NCBI GenBank assembly: GCA_022818135.1
Contig: JAFMSR010000017.1
Span: forward strand, 39,292,392 to 39,356,391
DNA from: Saxidomus purpurata
Lineage: Eukaryota; Mollusca; Bivalvia; Venerida; Veneridae
Length of the DNA stretch: 64,000 bases
Reading direction: 5' to 3'
Within the stretch, counting starts at the first letter, position 1, and each line of letters begins with the position of its first letter. The notes beneath the pieces are model-generated. The model ran no database searches, had not been told where the DNA came from, and was given only the letters and a program-made list of their open reading frames with translations. Positions 24,223 to 36,339 of the stretch are shown here, piece after piece. The position numbers were made by a program, and so were the translations under genes.

Positions 24223-27200
24223 ATGAATGATGATTTGTCAAGTGTGATAGAGCACGCGCTACTGTATGCATCTCCACTTCCGGTCACAACAGCAGCCGAA
24301 CACATGCGAACATTCGATGGAGGAGGTACTGTCACTGGCCCATTTGTTGACCATGCAGTTTCTTCTAATTCTAATTCAGATTCAGCAATTTTATCTCTGT
24401 TAGAGAATGCTCAACTTCAGGTATTGAATACTGTACCCGATTGCAATAATGCTAGCGGTGAAATGACAGCAGGTGCAGTTTATGACAACCAAGTTACAAA
24501 CAAAGACGAAACGGCTGAATCAGTTATAGAGAAGTTAATCAGCAAAACATTACATTTCCAGAGCACTGACTTTGTCGCCACAAAATATCCCAATTTAAGC
24601 ATGGAAAATGACAGTTGGAACGCAAATCTGTAACTTTTGTAAGTTCGTCCGGAAATATGAATTTAACTCAGAACGAGGCTTTGGTTGCGCCAATTCTTTT
24701 AAATCTGGTTCAGACGAACACTGAGAGTACTCCCGTGTCCCCTCCGGTACCACCAGACACGACTATGGATGTAGCAGAATCTAGTGAAGTTAGCGACAGT
24801 TCACAAGAGAATAATTATAATCAGCCCGTTAAAAGCCCCTCCAAGAGCCCTGAGCCACAGCCTAAGAAGAAGAGGAAAAGAGAGAAGAACCCGCTCCCTC
24901 GTCCAGAACCATTTCTCCCATTTTGTAGCATCTGTAATGAAAAATCATCGGGATTCCACTACGGTGCTAACACATGTGAAGCTTGTAAGGTAATAAACAA
25001 CTTAAGCAGTACACAGGGCTTCGGCATTAATATAATTAAACTTCCGTACATAGTGAGTAGTGACCCATGATTTAAGGGCATTTGCCATAGTTTCATGTAT
25101 GTATATAGAGTCAAGATTTTCCCGTTCATAGAATTTATTCAAACTTGGTATTTTGACTGAGAATCAAGTTTAAAACAGAAGTCTTAAATACAAATTAGAG
25201 GTCACCGATCTTGATCTTGAATTATCTGCCCTGGAAAATCAGAAAATATAGAAAAAATGCCGTGTTCGAGGGCAAGGGCAATCACAGCGTACAATAGCTG
25301 CTGCTACAGTTGTGTTGATGGTATTAAAATTGAAACTATCTGCTGTTTTTATATTCAGAAATTCTGTGTCATCTATGTTCCTGTTTGCAAAATTATGCTT
25401 GTTAACGATATTGCTCTGATTTGAGTCTTTCAGAACTAGTCTGTACCGTGGGGATATTGATTAATGTAATCAACAATACAAGTGTACCGACATTCATTTA
25501 CAGCATGCAAATCAATTACATTTTTACACCAATCTTTGTTGATTATATTTACCTGCTTTCAAAATCTACAGGCCTTCTTCAGACGAACACAAAAGTCACA
25601 GAAAGTGCGTTTTAAGTGCAAATGCAAACCGGATGAAGTCGGTGAATGGAAACGAGGGCCAATAAAAAATGGCTGCGCAGCATGTAGATATGAAAGGTGC
25701 CTTATGGTAGGAATGTCAAAAGATGGTAGGTCGATTACGAGATTTTTTTAATAATTATTGCACGTGTTAGCCTTCCAAAAAACTTTCGTTATAGGGCATA
25801 CCTTAATTTCTGTTTGCTGTGTACTGTTAATACTGTTTAAACTGTGACAAATCGAGCGTGTTTCGAACTCAGGTCCTCTAGCACCATAAGCGGGCACTCT
25901 ATAATGTAACTGTAAATGCAAGCTCAATGACAAGGAAGTACAAGTTCTGTATTGTACATCTAATACACTGCGAATACTAAATTCAAGCCAGTTTCACTTA
26001 TATCATTATAGAATATAAATATACAATATCTCATTGGTAAAGAGTAAGATCACCGCAGCCAAATATATTTCATGAGTTTACCCTCAATAAATATAGAACA
26101 GGTATAATAATAGTTAATGGGAGAGTAGTGCGGTAGGTCGTGGGTTCGCTCCCTGGCCGCGTCATACCAAAGACGTAAAAAATGGTACCTGTAACTCGCT
26201 TGCTTGGCGCTCAGCATTAAAAGGGAAACTGGCTTCTCTTGTCTCATACCCTCGCGGCCATGGATACCATCAGGAATGAGGTGTCGAAAGTGATTAATAT
26301 AAGTTTGATAACTTGTTTCACAATCGACCTAAAATAAATTAGTATAAACTAAACTATTACCGGAGGTAATTTGACGGCACAAGTCGCAGTTTACATCATC
26401 GGGTATATTCGTAAAGTCATAGTCTTGTTTTCAACTTTGACTTTGATGATCAAAGCTTCACAAGTGTGGATGCTATAAGTTTCATCTGCCATATAGACGT
26501 ATACTTCAGATATGTACACGACTCGATTAGCCAATCGGAAAGCGATAATTTTTGTTGCGGTTCTGTGTTTTATGATCTTGAATACATTTAGTTTATCAGC
26601 AAAGAGTGAAGTTGCGATCTTTGATAAATGACTGCAGTAGCCATATATGCTTTAAGTCATTATTTTATGGGCTTTTTTGCATTGCTTTGCAAACCATATG
26701 AAAGTTGGTATTATGGTCACTTTTGCGAAGCTCTAAATTATTTTTCGTAAAATATTGGCTGTTTGCCTTCCTCATTCTGTGATTTACGCTTGCATTCATG
26801 TTTTGAACTATTTTGCTGAACTCATATGTAGCGATGAAATGTTCACATTTGAAATTTACTTTCAGCCATCAAAATAGGACGATACACATTAAACCACAAG
26901 ACGAAGAATATAAACGAGATTAAATCAGTTGTGTCCACAGACGTCGCCACGTCACCTGCGTCCGAAAGTAGTCCGTCATCTACTATTGGTTCAGGTAAAT
27001 GCTCAGCATATTTTTTTCACGTACATGTGATGATTGTTGTTCGTTTTTTTGTTCAGTTTTACAAAATTGTGCATTTTACTATTGTTAGATTTAGCTTGTT
27101 CGGGTATCGCCTTTTGTACCTATCAAATTTGATCTGATTTCATGGTCATACAGAGTTAGAAAATTGCAGGCAATGCATTAAAATGATTAAGAAGGCATAA

Positions 27201-30200
27201 GGTCAAAAGTATTTCAAGTGGAAACTTTCTTACACCAAATTTCAGTGTGCAAATGAGGTACACGAAATTAGATATAAAACAAAAATAAACATGCATTTTG
27301 ACATACATTTGAATCGTTTCTTCGAACTTTCCCTGTTAAAATATCTGAAAACATTGGTATATTGAAGAAATTGGTGTTAGCTCCCCAGAGAATAATTCCA
27401 GTGCTGCTACTGTTCAGAGACCGGAAGTGTCTACGTCATCATCCTTTGCGTCACGTGATATGCCCGGTGAATGCACAGACCCCGCCACGGAAAATCCAGT
27501 ACTTTCTTTGGAGGTTTGTTCAAATACATTTTGCGTTTACATCATAGTCTGTATCGAGACTGCGCGAAACTTTTTCAAGTGTGCTAGTATGTAAAAATAC
27601 AAAGATGGGTCAGGTTGGCCATCATGCCTTGTATAGGTATATTACATACTAAAGGCGAAATGGGGATTGTATTATGAAACTGAGTTTTGGCCCAGTACGA
27701 AAGAGATGACGGGATTTGAGTCAAGATAAAAATGGAATTTTAACCTAGATTCAAAAAAGGCAAAGTGCTTCATTGATGTCAGTTGCATTTTAGACTTTTC
27801 CAGACCAGCAGGTGAACTGTTGTGGGCTCGAGACCTGCATGTGTGCTCTTGTTGGCTCGAGATCTGCAGGTGAAATATTGTGGGTTCGAAACCTTCAGGT
27901 GTTCTTCTGTTGGCTCGAGACCTACAGGTGCACTCTTTAGGGCTTGAGACATTCAGATGTACTCTGATTGAGGCTCGGATTACATTGATCACGCTTTACA
28001 ATCGGTCATTGGTGGAACCCAAAGGTGAAATGGTCACTCTTACCCTCAATTATATGTTAATAATTTTACCCCATAGGTAAAAAATTTCGACATGACAAAT
28101 GAATTTTTTGTACATACATGTATATGGTAACGTTATTTTACATTTCTGTTAGAAATAGGGTTTCTCAGTTGTCGAAAGTTTTTACATATTGAATGAAATT
28201 ATTTAACATTTGTGACCATTTTCGCCTTTGTGACCATTTTCATGTTTTGGAGTCCTACAGATTAAACTTAACATACTGTATATATAATCCTCTATTACAG
28301 CTGCAGCCCTTTGTTTCTATTTCAGGAAATCGATTCAATCGTGAAAATCCTGACCGAGGCTCAGACTAGGGTCCCGTTTATCGAAAACTTACAGGTACCT
28401 TTAGAGGTTATCAAGCAAAAGCAAACGGAGTACTTGGTATGAAAACCTTTTTTTACTTTCATAATTTTTGTTCTTGGTTAAAAGGCCAATCGTAGGCGTA
28501 GTGTCAGACTCGTATATACACTGAACGCCTTGAATGTCTTATGTTGTAAACGATTTATAGATGTACTATTTGATACAAGGAGAACTTTTCTTGTTTTAAA
28601 GGTCCACTACTAAGCGAAAATTAAGTCACAGTTATTTCAATAGCAAGTACATTACCTTATGCAAGACACTAAATAATGAAGATTTGCAGGTTAACATTTA
28701 CAGAAAGTGTTTGGAACACGAAGAAAAGTATGTGTATTATGTTGAAATCTCAGTGATTCGACAAAATGACTACCCAGGTCTTTTTAACTTTGTTCATAAA
28801 TGCATAGAAAATTAATTGTACATGTACTGTGGTTTATTTAGAATTTCTACATACCAACTTTCATTTTTTATTAAAAATAACTCATTTCTGTGTTTTTATG
28901 CCCCCGAAGGGTGGCATATTAAAATCGCACCGTCTGTCCGTCTGACCGTCTGTCCGTCCGTCCGTCTGTCCGTCCGTCCGTGCGTCCCCACTTACAAATT
29001 CGTGTCCGGACTGTAACTTTGTCATGCATTGAAGGATTTTAAAATAACTTGGCACACATGTCTAGCACATCAAGACGACGTGTCGCGTGCAAGACCCACA
29101 TCCCTACCTCAAAGGTGAAGGTCACACTTGGAGTATGAAGGTTATGGAATCCTCTATATATGCACACATTCGTGTCCGGACTGTAACTTTGTCATGCATT
29201 GAAGGATTTTAAAATAACTAGGCACACATGTCTAGCACATCAAGACAACGTGTCGCGTGCAAGACCCACGTCCCTAGCTCAAAGGTCAAGGTCATACTTA
29301 GAGTTTGAAGGTAATGGATTCCTCCATATAAGCATATATGCACACATTCGTGTCCGGACTGTAACTTTGTCATGCATTGAAGGATTTTAAAATAACTTGG
29401 CACAAATGTCTAGCACATCAAGACGACGTGTCGCGTGCAAGACCCACGTCCCTAGCTCAAAGGTCAAGGTCATACTTAGAGTTTGAAGGTAATGGATTCC
29501 TCTATATAAGCATATATGCACACATTCGTGTCCGGACTGTAACTTTGTCATGCCTTGAAGGATTTTAAAATAATTTGGCACAAATGTCTAGCACATCAAG
29601 ACGACGTGTCGCGTGCATGACCCACATCCCTACCACAAAGGTCAAGGTCACACTTAGAGTTTATAGGTAATGGAATCCTGTATATATGCATACATTTGTG
29701 TCCGGACTATAACTTTATTATGCTTTGAAGGATTTTAAAATAACTGTGCACAAATGTCTAGCACATCAAGCGGATGTGTCGCGTGCAAGACCCAAGTCCC
29801 TACCTCAAAGGTCAAGGTCACACTTAGTGTTTAAAGTAATGGAATACTGTATGCATGATTACTCTGTCATGCATGGAAGGATTTTAAAATTACATAGCAC
29901 ATTTATTGAGCACATGGAGAGGACACAGACTGTGAGGCACCTCTTTCGGGGGCATTCGTCACTTGGGAGGGACAGCTCTTGTTTAAAGTATATTTGAATT
30001 TTCGCTTTCGTTAGTATTGGACCTTTAAGAAGATGCTGTCTTCGTTCTCAAAATAAGGCAGTCACGGCGTTCCATAGCTGCTGCCAATGTTTGGTGTTTG
30101 TCAGCAAGATTAATATGCAGTGGAGTGTGCTATTTTAAATGTGTTACCCGTTGGTCAATATCGGTTTTGGTCCGTTTTATTTTAGCGATTCTAATTTTCG

Positions 30201-33200
30201 CGATTTTTAAGTTGATTTTGATTTTCGCGTTTTTTGACTAAGGGGACATCGTTTTATAATGAAAGGAAATAATTTGTGACAGGCTATAAACCGGTATCTC
30301 GACTGCTCCGTTTGCTTTATTTGTTTGCTAAACTAAACAATAAATAATAACATATCATGTATATTCATTAAATGAAAAGCATTTATGGTGCATCGATAAT
30401 GACTTTCGCACTTTCGCACTTTCGCGGAGATAGTTTTTACAGGTTTTAACTGTTTTAATGCTTAATTATCTTAAAAGGTTAGTATTCAACACCGGTCCTG
30501 ACGTTGCATTCAAGTAAGTAAGGTAAACAACTGACACCTTATTTAATATGATAATTATACAGTTTGTGTAAGATAATGAGCTAATCGTGATACATGTATA
30601 ACACGATTGCGGAACTTACAATTTCGCGAAAGCTGTACTAAATTTTCGCTGATTCTAAAGTTCGCGATTTTCACTGCTCGCGAATATAGCGAAAATTAGA
30701 CACACGCGAAAAAAAACCGATATACGGTATTTATTTGTTTCTACGCTTATATATAAACTGTTAGCATCACTGGTATGTAATTTGCTAGGTGTACATGAAT
30801 GTATTTATTGAAAATGTTCACATCTTTTATGTTGTCCAGCGCTATTGTCAATAGTTTTATAAGCATATTACAAGTTTCTTCCATGAGCATGCGGTTCAGA
30901 TTGAAATATCCGTCACTGAGGGTAACTGTTTTGGCGGGAACGAAACTTTACCGTGTTCGGCTGAGTTCCCGCGAAACAGTTACCCGAAGTGACGGATATT
31001 TCCATCTGAACCAAATATCTCATGGTAGAAACTTTTTCTTGCATATCGTCTTGCACTTTAAAATAGATATTTAAGTGCAAACTTATAGAAATAATACATT
31101 TTGATATAAAAACAAACGTTATTCAGATGCTGTTTATGGGAAAGTGACGTCATAATGTTTACAACGTTACGTCACAAGTAATTCACGAGAGTCATCTTAC
31201 AAGCCGGATTTAAGATGAGTTATTCCAGCACTGCATGGTAAAAACTGCAGATATAATATCCCGATCTGGTATGCAAGAAATGTCTATGTAAGGTCTATGA
31301 TCAGGGTGAAAAGTCACATTTATCAGGCTCATCCTGAATACATGGTTTTTTTACTTTAATTGTTTAGTAGGCAATTGTAGGACCCCCAAATTTGAAAATG
31401 GTCACAAGAGGTGACAAGGGTCGCAAATGTGAAATTTTGATCCATATGTAAGTGAAATTCTTAACCTAGCCCTAACTTAAATGTTAAATAATTTACCGTT
31501 TGTGTGAAACATTTACAACTCTTTTTCACATTTTTCACATTGGAGTAATATTATTTCACATTTGAGTTAGGGTAAGACTGATCATTTTCACATTTTTGAA
31601 TATTTTCACATTTGTTGGTCCTACAGGCGTCGAAAAGAAAATAGTAGGGTCCTAATTATATTTTTCAAGCTTTTAGCGATTCTTACTTATCTCTACAGTG
31701 CCGTAGCCAAAGGTATATTTAAACCGAGGCAGTCTAAGGGGGTCCGGGGGCATGCTGCCCCTGAAAATGTTATTCTGACTTCTCTAGTGCGTCCTTACCG
31801 ACACTTCGGCCATGTTATACAACCATACCTAAGATTCCATAACAATACGGAGTCACGGCATTGGTAAATGACAGCCAGGATGGTGCCTCGACTTGCCTCA
31901 GTTAACGTTCCCGTGACCAAGCATTTTGCATAACTAAATGCTACATTGTAGTCTTTTCTTGAATTCTGAATTCTGAAGTCAGTCTTAATATTTTTATTGC
32001 ATTTGTTTCCTCTTTTTTTCTTTTTTTTTCTTTTTGATCTGTGTGCCTCAGGGTGGCTACGGCACTGCTCTATGTAAAGACCTGCTTATTAGCTTCACTT
32101 CTGGATTCATTTTTAGTTTCGACAAGATGAGGGTTGACCTCAAGTTGTAAGTCCTTCTTTATTTCGCATTACTAACTGCAGTTTTGCGGTCAGCCCTCGA
32201 TATTAGATCAATTTAAGTTGCATGACAAACTCTTAGCTATTCAATTTGAGATTTAATGTAATGCAAGAACTAAAATTACTCGTCTTTGATTAACACTTTA
32301 ATGAATGAACATAATAATAAAAGGAGATTTATTGTATTTTAAGGAAAAGTATAAACTTCGGACCGAACTGTTTGGTGATATGGGATTGTCGAAGGAAGAA
32401 TCTACCGAGTTTTACAATATAACAGGTATTGACCTGGATGGCAGAATACAGCATCTGGAGAATGCGTTCCAGTTCTTCGAGAAAAAAATATCTTTGGTTG
32501 TTGCGTTCGCTAAATCAATACCAGGGTTTAGAACACTTAAACTTGATGACCAGGCAAATTTGATAAAAGGTATACATGTACAGGGTATACAAGTACAGTG
32601 AACTCCTGTTATAACGAAATCCTTGGGACCATTTAAATTTGTTACTTATATCCGGAGTTTGTTATATCCATATAACATTTTCATATAAAATAGAGAAAGA
32701 AAAATATCTCGGCCAGAAAAAAAAATTGTTCTTTATATCCGGATTTTCGCTATATCCGGAGTCGTTGTATACGTAGTTTACATTATATGCATAAAATGTG
32801 CTGTTTTTGCCCATTTTGCCGGTGTTTTAACAGGAGAAAAAGTGTGTAACGGGGAGATTCACGCGCCGTTATAACCCGTTTTCATTTATGCGCAGTACAG
32901 GGCCATTGTAAACAATGGACCTGTCTTCCAAGTCTTACATCATGTACGGCGTCAACAGTGCCGGGCTTAAAAACCGCTGGTGACGTCATAAATACGACGT
33001 AAAAAACACGGACGTTGTCCCGCGCATTATTGAACGTCGTACCAGTAAGAGGGGGGGGGGGGTTTCATTTTTTTCTATGATTTTTGTTATTTATGCTAGA
33101 ATAGCGCTAACGAACGTTTTTCGTGTATACACCTGCAGAAACCCTCGGGTTTTGGGCCCTCGCCCTAACGGGCTCGGGCCCAACCATCCCTCGGGTTTCT

Positions 33201-34986
33201 GCAGATGTTATAACACGAAAAAACGTGCGTTAACCCTACAATTATGTTTTCTTATGACATGGCGTCATCGTTTAGAAACATAAAAGTCCTACTGGAACTA
33301 GTATTATAACATACACTAAAATAAAGGTTCATTCATTAGGTCTTGCTATACTGGGGTTACTTACAGTAATGCAATATTGTAGGTACATGTAGTAGGTTCA
33401 AAGTTTACCTGCACAAAAGTTTTTATGACAAAAAATATTGCGCATCTCGTTAAAACATGAACAAAACTGCATTTATACATTGATGAAATGTTTTGGAGAA
33501 GTAAAGAATACCGTACTTTTAGCCGACATAAGACTTGAATCCCCATAATTTTTATACAGTTTACTAGCATGACGTAGCCGTACTGCTAGACACTACCATA
33601 ATGAATAGAATGCACTTTCTTTGTGCAAGCCGAGTCATGAAAATTATGCATTACGGAAGTGTTGTTTTTTGTGGGTATTTATTTCCAAATATGTTATATT
33701 TTTAGCTTCGAGGATAGAAAATATGGTACTTGGTGGATATAAAGACATAGTGAGAAACTTTGACTTTGAAAAAAAAGTTGTGACAACCCCTTGGGGCAAG
33801 GAGATTCACATGGACGAATTAGCCAGGTTGATTCCGATTGACTTCCTCTTGATGAAATTCAAATTTGCTCGACTTATTGTGGACCTAAGTCTAACGGTTG
33901 AGGAAGAAAGCGTTATTAGAGCTATTGTTACTATGTTTTCAGGTACGTTTGTATTTTCCTGATACCACAGTACATGTTTGTATATCCTGGAGAAACTACA
34001 TGTACGAGGTCGAAGGTTTCGTGCAAAAGTAGTTTTATTTCTTTAGATGTAGTTTTCTCGAATTGTCTAAAGTTCGTGAATTAAAAACTGACCACGTCCG
34101 TGGTCGAGTGGTCAGAGTCGCGAACTTGAGATCACTGTAATCTCTCATAGATTGAGGGGCATGGTTTCACGCCCTGCTTCCGACCATGTCTCTTTATGTG
34201 AGAAAGTTGGCAGTTTCTTACGGAGGATCAGAGTCTAATACTGCTTCTGCCCCGGAATTAGGTGAATATAGATGACCTAGGTTGGAACGGGCGTTAAGCA
34301 ACAATAACAACAACGAATTAAAAACTGCTTTTGAATTCGCAGATTCGTGAAAAGTCTTTAAAGACTATGGTCGTGCGACAGATTTTCGTTCGGATCGTAA
34401 ATTCATTCATTGACCCATCCACGAAATCGGCGAAATTGATTAGATCTAACAGTTTTACAATATTTCCATGCAGAAATTCCAATTTATACGGACAACTTAG
34501 CATCGCGTCATGTTTGCAGTTTCAGCTCTCAAGATATTTCCTTCTAGATGCCTGTGCAGCATGTCTTTGTACAAATGCCGAAGCTTTTGGTTTCACACAG
34601 TTATTAACCATTTTAATTATTGTCGAAAAAATATGCCATTTTTCAGGAATTGCAAGAAATCTTAAGTGGTGATAATATTCTGCGAGGCAGTACTTTTGAA
34701 ATATCTTTACAGTAATATTACCATGGTTGTCTACATTACAGATCGGTGCAAAGTCGAGGAGTCCAAGAAAGTCGAGCAGATCCAGGAGAAGCTTGTCGCA
34801 TGTCTTCAACACGTGCTCAGTACCCGACCTGGCGGCCCTGGAACCCTTCTATACAAAATATTCAACCTGATGATAATGTTGCGCGACTTTACAGAAAATG
34901 AAACCCAATTCGCAAAGCAGTTGCTTAGTGAATTGCCTGTGTCGTGTGCGAATAAATACCAACTTCTGAAGGAATTCCTTACATGA
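24223..34986 (+). CDS. Nuclear receptor NR-B, tandem paralogue (frame break in exon 1)
   Basis: Exons: 24223-24989, 25572-25725, 26866-26994, 27389-27513, 28326-28436, 32344-32569, 33706-33942, 34742-34986; about 664 residues if the break is bridged. The acceptor at 24178 leaves a 44-nt 5'UTR. Order: N-terminal MNDDLSSVIEHALLYASPLP, a polar region, basic KKKRKREKNP, then the DBD CSICNEKSSGFHYG...CEACK|AFFRR (P-box EACKA). Finger II reads KCKC...WKRGPIKNGCAAC, with C-x-C spacing instead of C-x5-C. The LBD has the family signature FAKSIPGFRTLKLDDQANLI and ends LLKEFLT, an AF-2 core. The reading frame changes between 24612 and 24630: the first frame stops at 24631-24633, and the DBD frame is open only from 24612. 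This is a one-base deletion, a sequencing error, or a small intron (GT at 24421 to AG at 24614 would restore frame, but its acceptor is purine-rich and its interior reads as coding). Everything downstream looks intact. Confidence 0.85.
26115..26290 (+). mobile_element. tRNA-derived SINE fragment
   Basis: GGGTTCGCTCCC is a box B-like motif, followed by a non-tRNA body ('ggccgcgtcataccaaagac' ...). Box A is not clear, so the copy is truncated or decayed. It lies in NR-B intron 2. Confidence 0.5.
27795..27985 (+). repeat. Minisatellite, ~38-bp unit
   Basis: About five imperfect copies of a unit with core TTGGCTCGAGACCTGCAGGTG. It lies in NR-B intron 4. Confidence 0.7.
28596..30028 (+). mobile_element. 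TIR repeat split by a nested element
   Basis: Outer arms 28596-28898 and about 29984-30028 together match the uninterrupted copy at 51116-51462. Ends are TTAAAGGTCCA and TGGACCTTTAA. The arms share long near-identical stretches with the intact copy ('ttatgcaagacactaaataa', 'gtgtattatgttgaaatctc'). Confidence 0.75.
28899..29983 (+). mobile_element. Nested TIR element with five ~175-bp tandem units and DR0 motifs
   Basis: It begins ATGCCCCCGAAGGGTGGCA; CACCTCTTTCGGGGGCA lies near its right end, forming inverted repeats. Five internal units carry 'attcgtgtccggactgtaac', 'tctagcacatcaag' and 'caaaggtcaaggtca'. A (GTCC)n microsatellite lies at 28935-28985. The internal frames at 29199-29997 are repeat shadows. 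It lies in NR-B intron 5. Confidence 0.75.
30155..30729. mobile_element. MITE-like element with ATATCGGTTTT ends
   Basis: The left end ATATCGGTTTTGG and the right end AAAACCGATATA are inverted repeats. The interior is rich in 'ttttcgcg' and 'gcgaaaat' in both orientations. Confidence 0.5.
30881..31024. mobile_element. Foldback (palindromic) element
   Basis: Arms of about 60 bp: CCATGAGCATGCGGTTCAGA... pairs with ...TCTGAACCAAATATCTCATGG, including GAAATATCCGTCACT with AGTGACGGATATTTC. It leads directly into a repeat related to 14255-14560. Confidence 0.75.
31025..31290 (+). mobile_element. Interspersed repeat copy
   Basis: Homologous to the 14255-14560 repeat ('acgtcacaagtaattcacga', 'tatgcaagaa'). 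No coding capacity. Confidence 0.5.
31373..31627. mobile_element. MITE-like element with TGTAGGACC ends
   Basis: It opens TTGTAGGACCCCCAAATTTG and closes CACATTTGTTGGTCCTACAG. A diverged, rearranged relative may lie at about 27985-28262, ending 'tggagtcctacag'. Confidence 0.55.
32596..32791 (+). mobile_element. pogo-like MITE (copy in NR-B intron 6)
   Basis: It starts CAGTGAACTCCTGTTATAACG after a TA, with 'cttatatccggagtttgtta' and 'atatccggagtcgtt' inside. The right end is decayed. Confidence 0.6.
33107..33234. mobile_element. Foldback (palindromic) element
   Basis: Arms of about 50 bp: TAACGAACGTTTTTCGTGTA...CTGCAGAAACCCTCGGG pairs with CCCTCGGGTTTCTGCAG...ACACGAAAAAACGTGCGTTA. The centre is GC-rich. 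It lies in NR-B intron 6. Confidence 0.75.
34091..34314 (+). mobile_element. tRNA-derived SINE with 13-bp target duplication
   Basis: Head CCACGTCCGTGGTCGAGTGG holds a box A-like motif; box B (ATGGTTTCACGCCC) is decayed. The body contains 'gaccatgtctctttatgtga', the tail is GGAACGGGCGTTAAGCAAC followed by (AAC)n. Perfect direct repeats GAATTAAAAACTG at 34078-34090 and 34315-34327 flank it, as expected for LINE-driven insertion. Confidence 0.85.
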
Positions 34987-35651
34987 TCGAGAATATGTCA
35001 CTTACATGTCGTGCATGTTAATATACGAAAATGTATGTCGGCCATCTTACATCGTCGATTTCCGGCACAAATCGTCTTTTTCCGGAGATTACCGAATAGA
35101 CTAATTATCTATATGTTCTCTACAATAAGGAAGAAATGCTTTCTAAACAACGTCTCCTCTCAAACTACTTTTCCAATTATGCTGACACACCTAAAAATCA
35201 TCAAGTTACGTATCAGATCCACTCAAATGCATTTGAGCCGTGCAGAAGTCTCGTATTTTCAGAAGTGTAATTTCAATATAGTTTCTGGTATGTTAGATTA
35301 TGTGTTTGGGTATGATCCATGGGTGGGCTTCTGCCTGTTACCACATTCGTTCAAATGATTTCTGTGGGTCATCTCTGGGGATATTTTAAGGAAATCTTTT
35401 GAAATATCTCAAGCCTGTGACTTTTCCAGTGCTGCTGACATTTTTGCCTCGATATGTATATGGAAAAATGCGAAGTTTTTTTTTCAATATCGTCGATCAT
35501 TTATGGGTACACTACAGCAAGCGTGTTTAGAGATATTACTTTAAATATTTGTCAAAAATCATGGCCAAGAGATAATCGTTAAGCAGCTGTTATGCGTTTG
35601 CCTGTAAGATGACCCTATACTATTTAGGAAATGTTCCAAATTAGTTGTATA

Positions 35652-35836
35652 CAGTAAATTCCGTTTATAACGAACTGATTTGGACCACTTAAATGTGTTC
35701 CTTATATCCGGAATTTGTTATATTCATATAACATTTTCATGTAAAGTGAAGAAAGAAAAAAACTCGGACAGAGAAAACGTGTTCCTTATATCCGGACTTT
35801 CGTTATATCCGGAGTCGTTATATACGGAGTTTACTG
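35652..35836 (+). mobile_element. pogo-like MITE, complete, TA target duplication
   Basis: CAGTAAATTCCGTTTATAACG at the left and TATACGGAGTTTACTG at the right form TIRs, with TA on both sides (35650-35651, 35837-35838). CAGT ends, TA duplication and CCGnnTATAACG motifs resemble pogo/Tigger-derived MITEs. It is in the NR-B 3' region. Confidence 0.75.
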
Positions 35837-36129
35837 TATGTCAGAAAGTTGCCGTAGAAATCTGACCAGCGTTCATCTTAGACTCAAACATAGTAGGAGT
35901 GTGGCTTATGGGTATTAAGTATGGCCTAATCATTTAGAGGGTACTTTAACAAAGTTCAAGGTCGCAGGTTTTGTTAGAGTGCGCAGGTGACGTAAGGGTC
36001 CCTGTGTTCTCTCTTTGCACCTACCCTAGATATACATGTATTAGAATTTGATCAATATCCATGGCAACAATATTTATATAAGTTGCTGAAATACAGATTT
36101 CATTTAATATGTACTTTATATTATTGTAA

Positions 36130-36135
36130 AATAAA
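36130..36135 (+). terminator. Possible poly(A) signal, NR-B
   Basis: AATAAA about 1.1 kb after the stop. A second AATAAA is at 36333-36338. Which one is used cannot be told from sequence. Confidence 0.3.
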
Positions 36136-36339
36136 AGATTTATTGCTGTCATCTAATGACAATGCTCTCTACTTTAAATTATTGTAACTCTAAGACTTTG
36201 CTACTAACCTAGTTAGTTATAAATTTCTTATTTTATGTGTGTACATTCCCGCCTGAAAAGTCTACACATATAATGCTCGTTATGTACAAATTGTGATATA
36301 TTGTTTTACTATTTAAGCTGTTGGAAAATCCAAATAAAC

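Noticed and set aside
27362..27547. 61-codon frame at NR-B exon 4
   Set aside because: Out of phase with neighbouring exons; the correct frame starts at 27389 and ends in NPVLSLE, matching NR-C PVISLK.
29199..29997. Four similar 60-90-codon frames (MKDFKIT...)
   Set aside because: Each is one unit of the tandem repeat inside a TIR element; both strands are open, which argues against coding.
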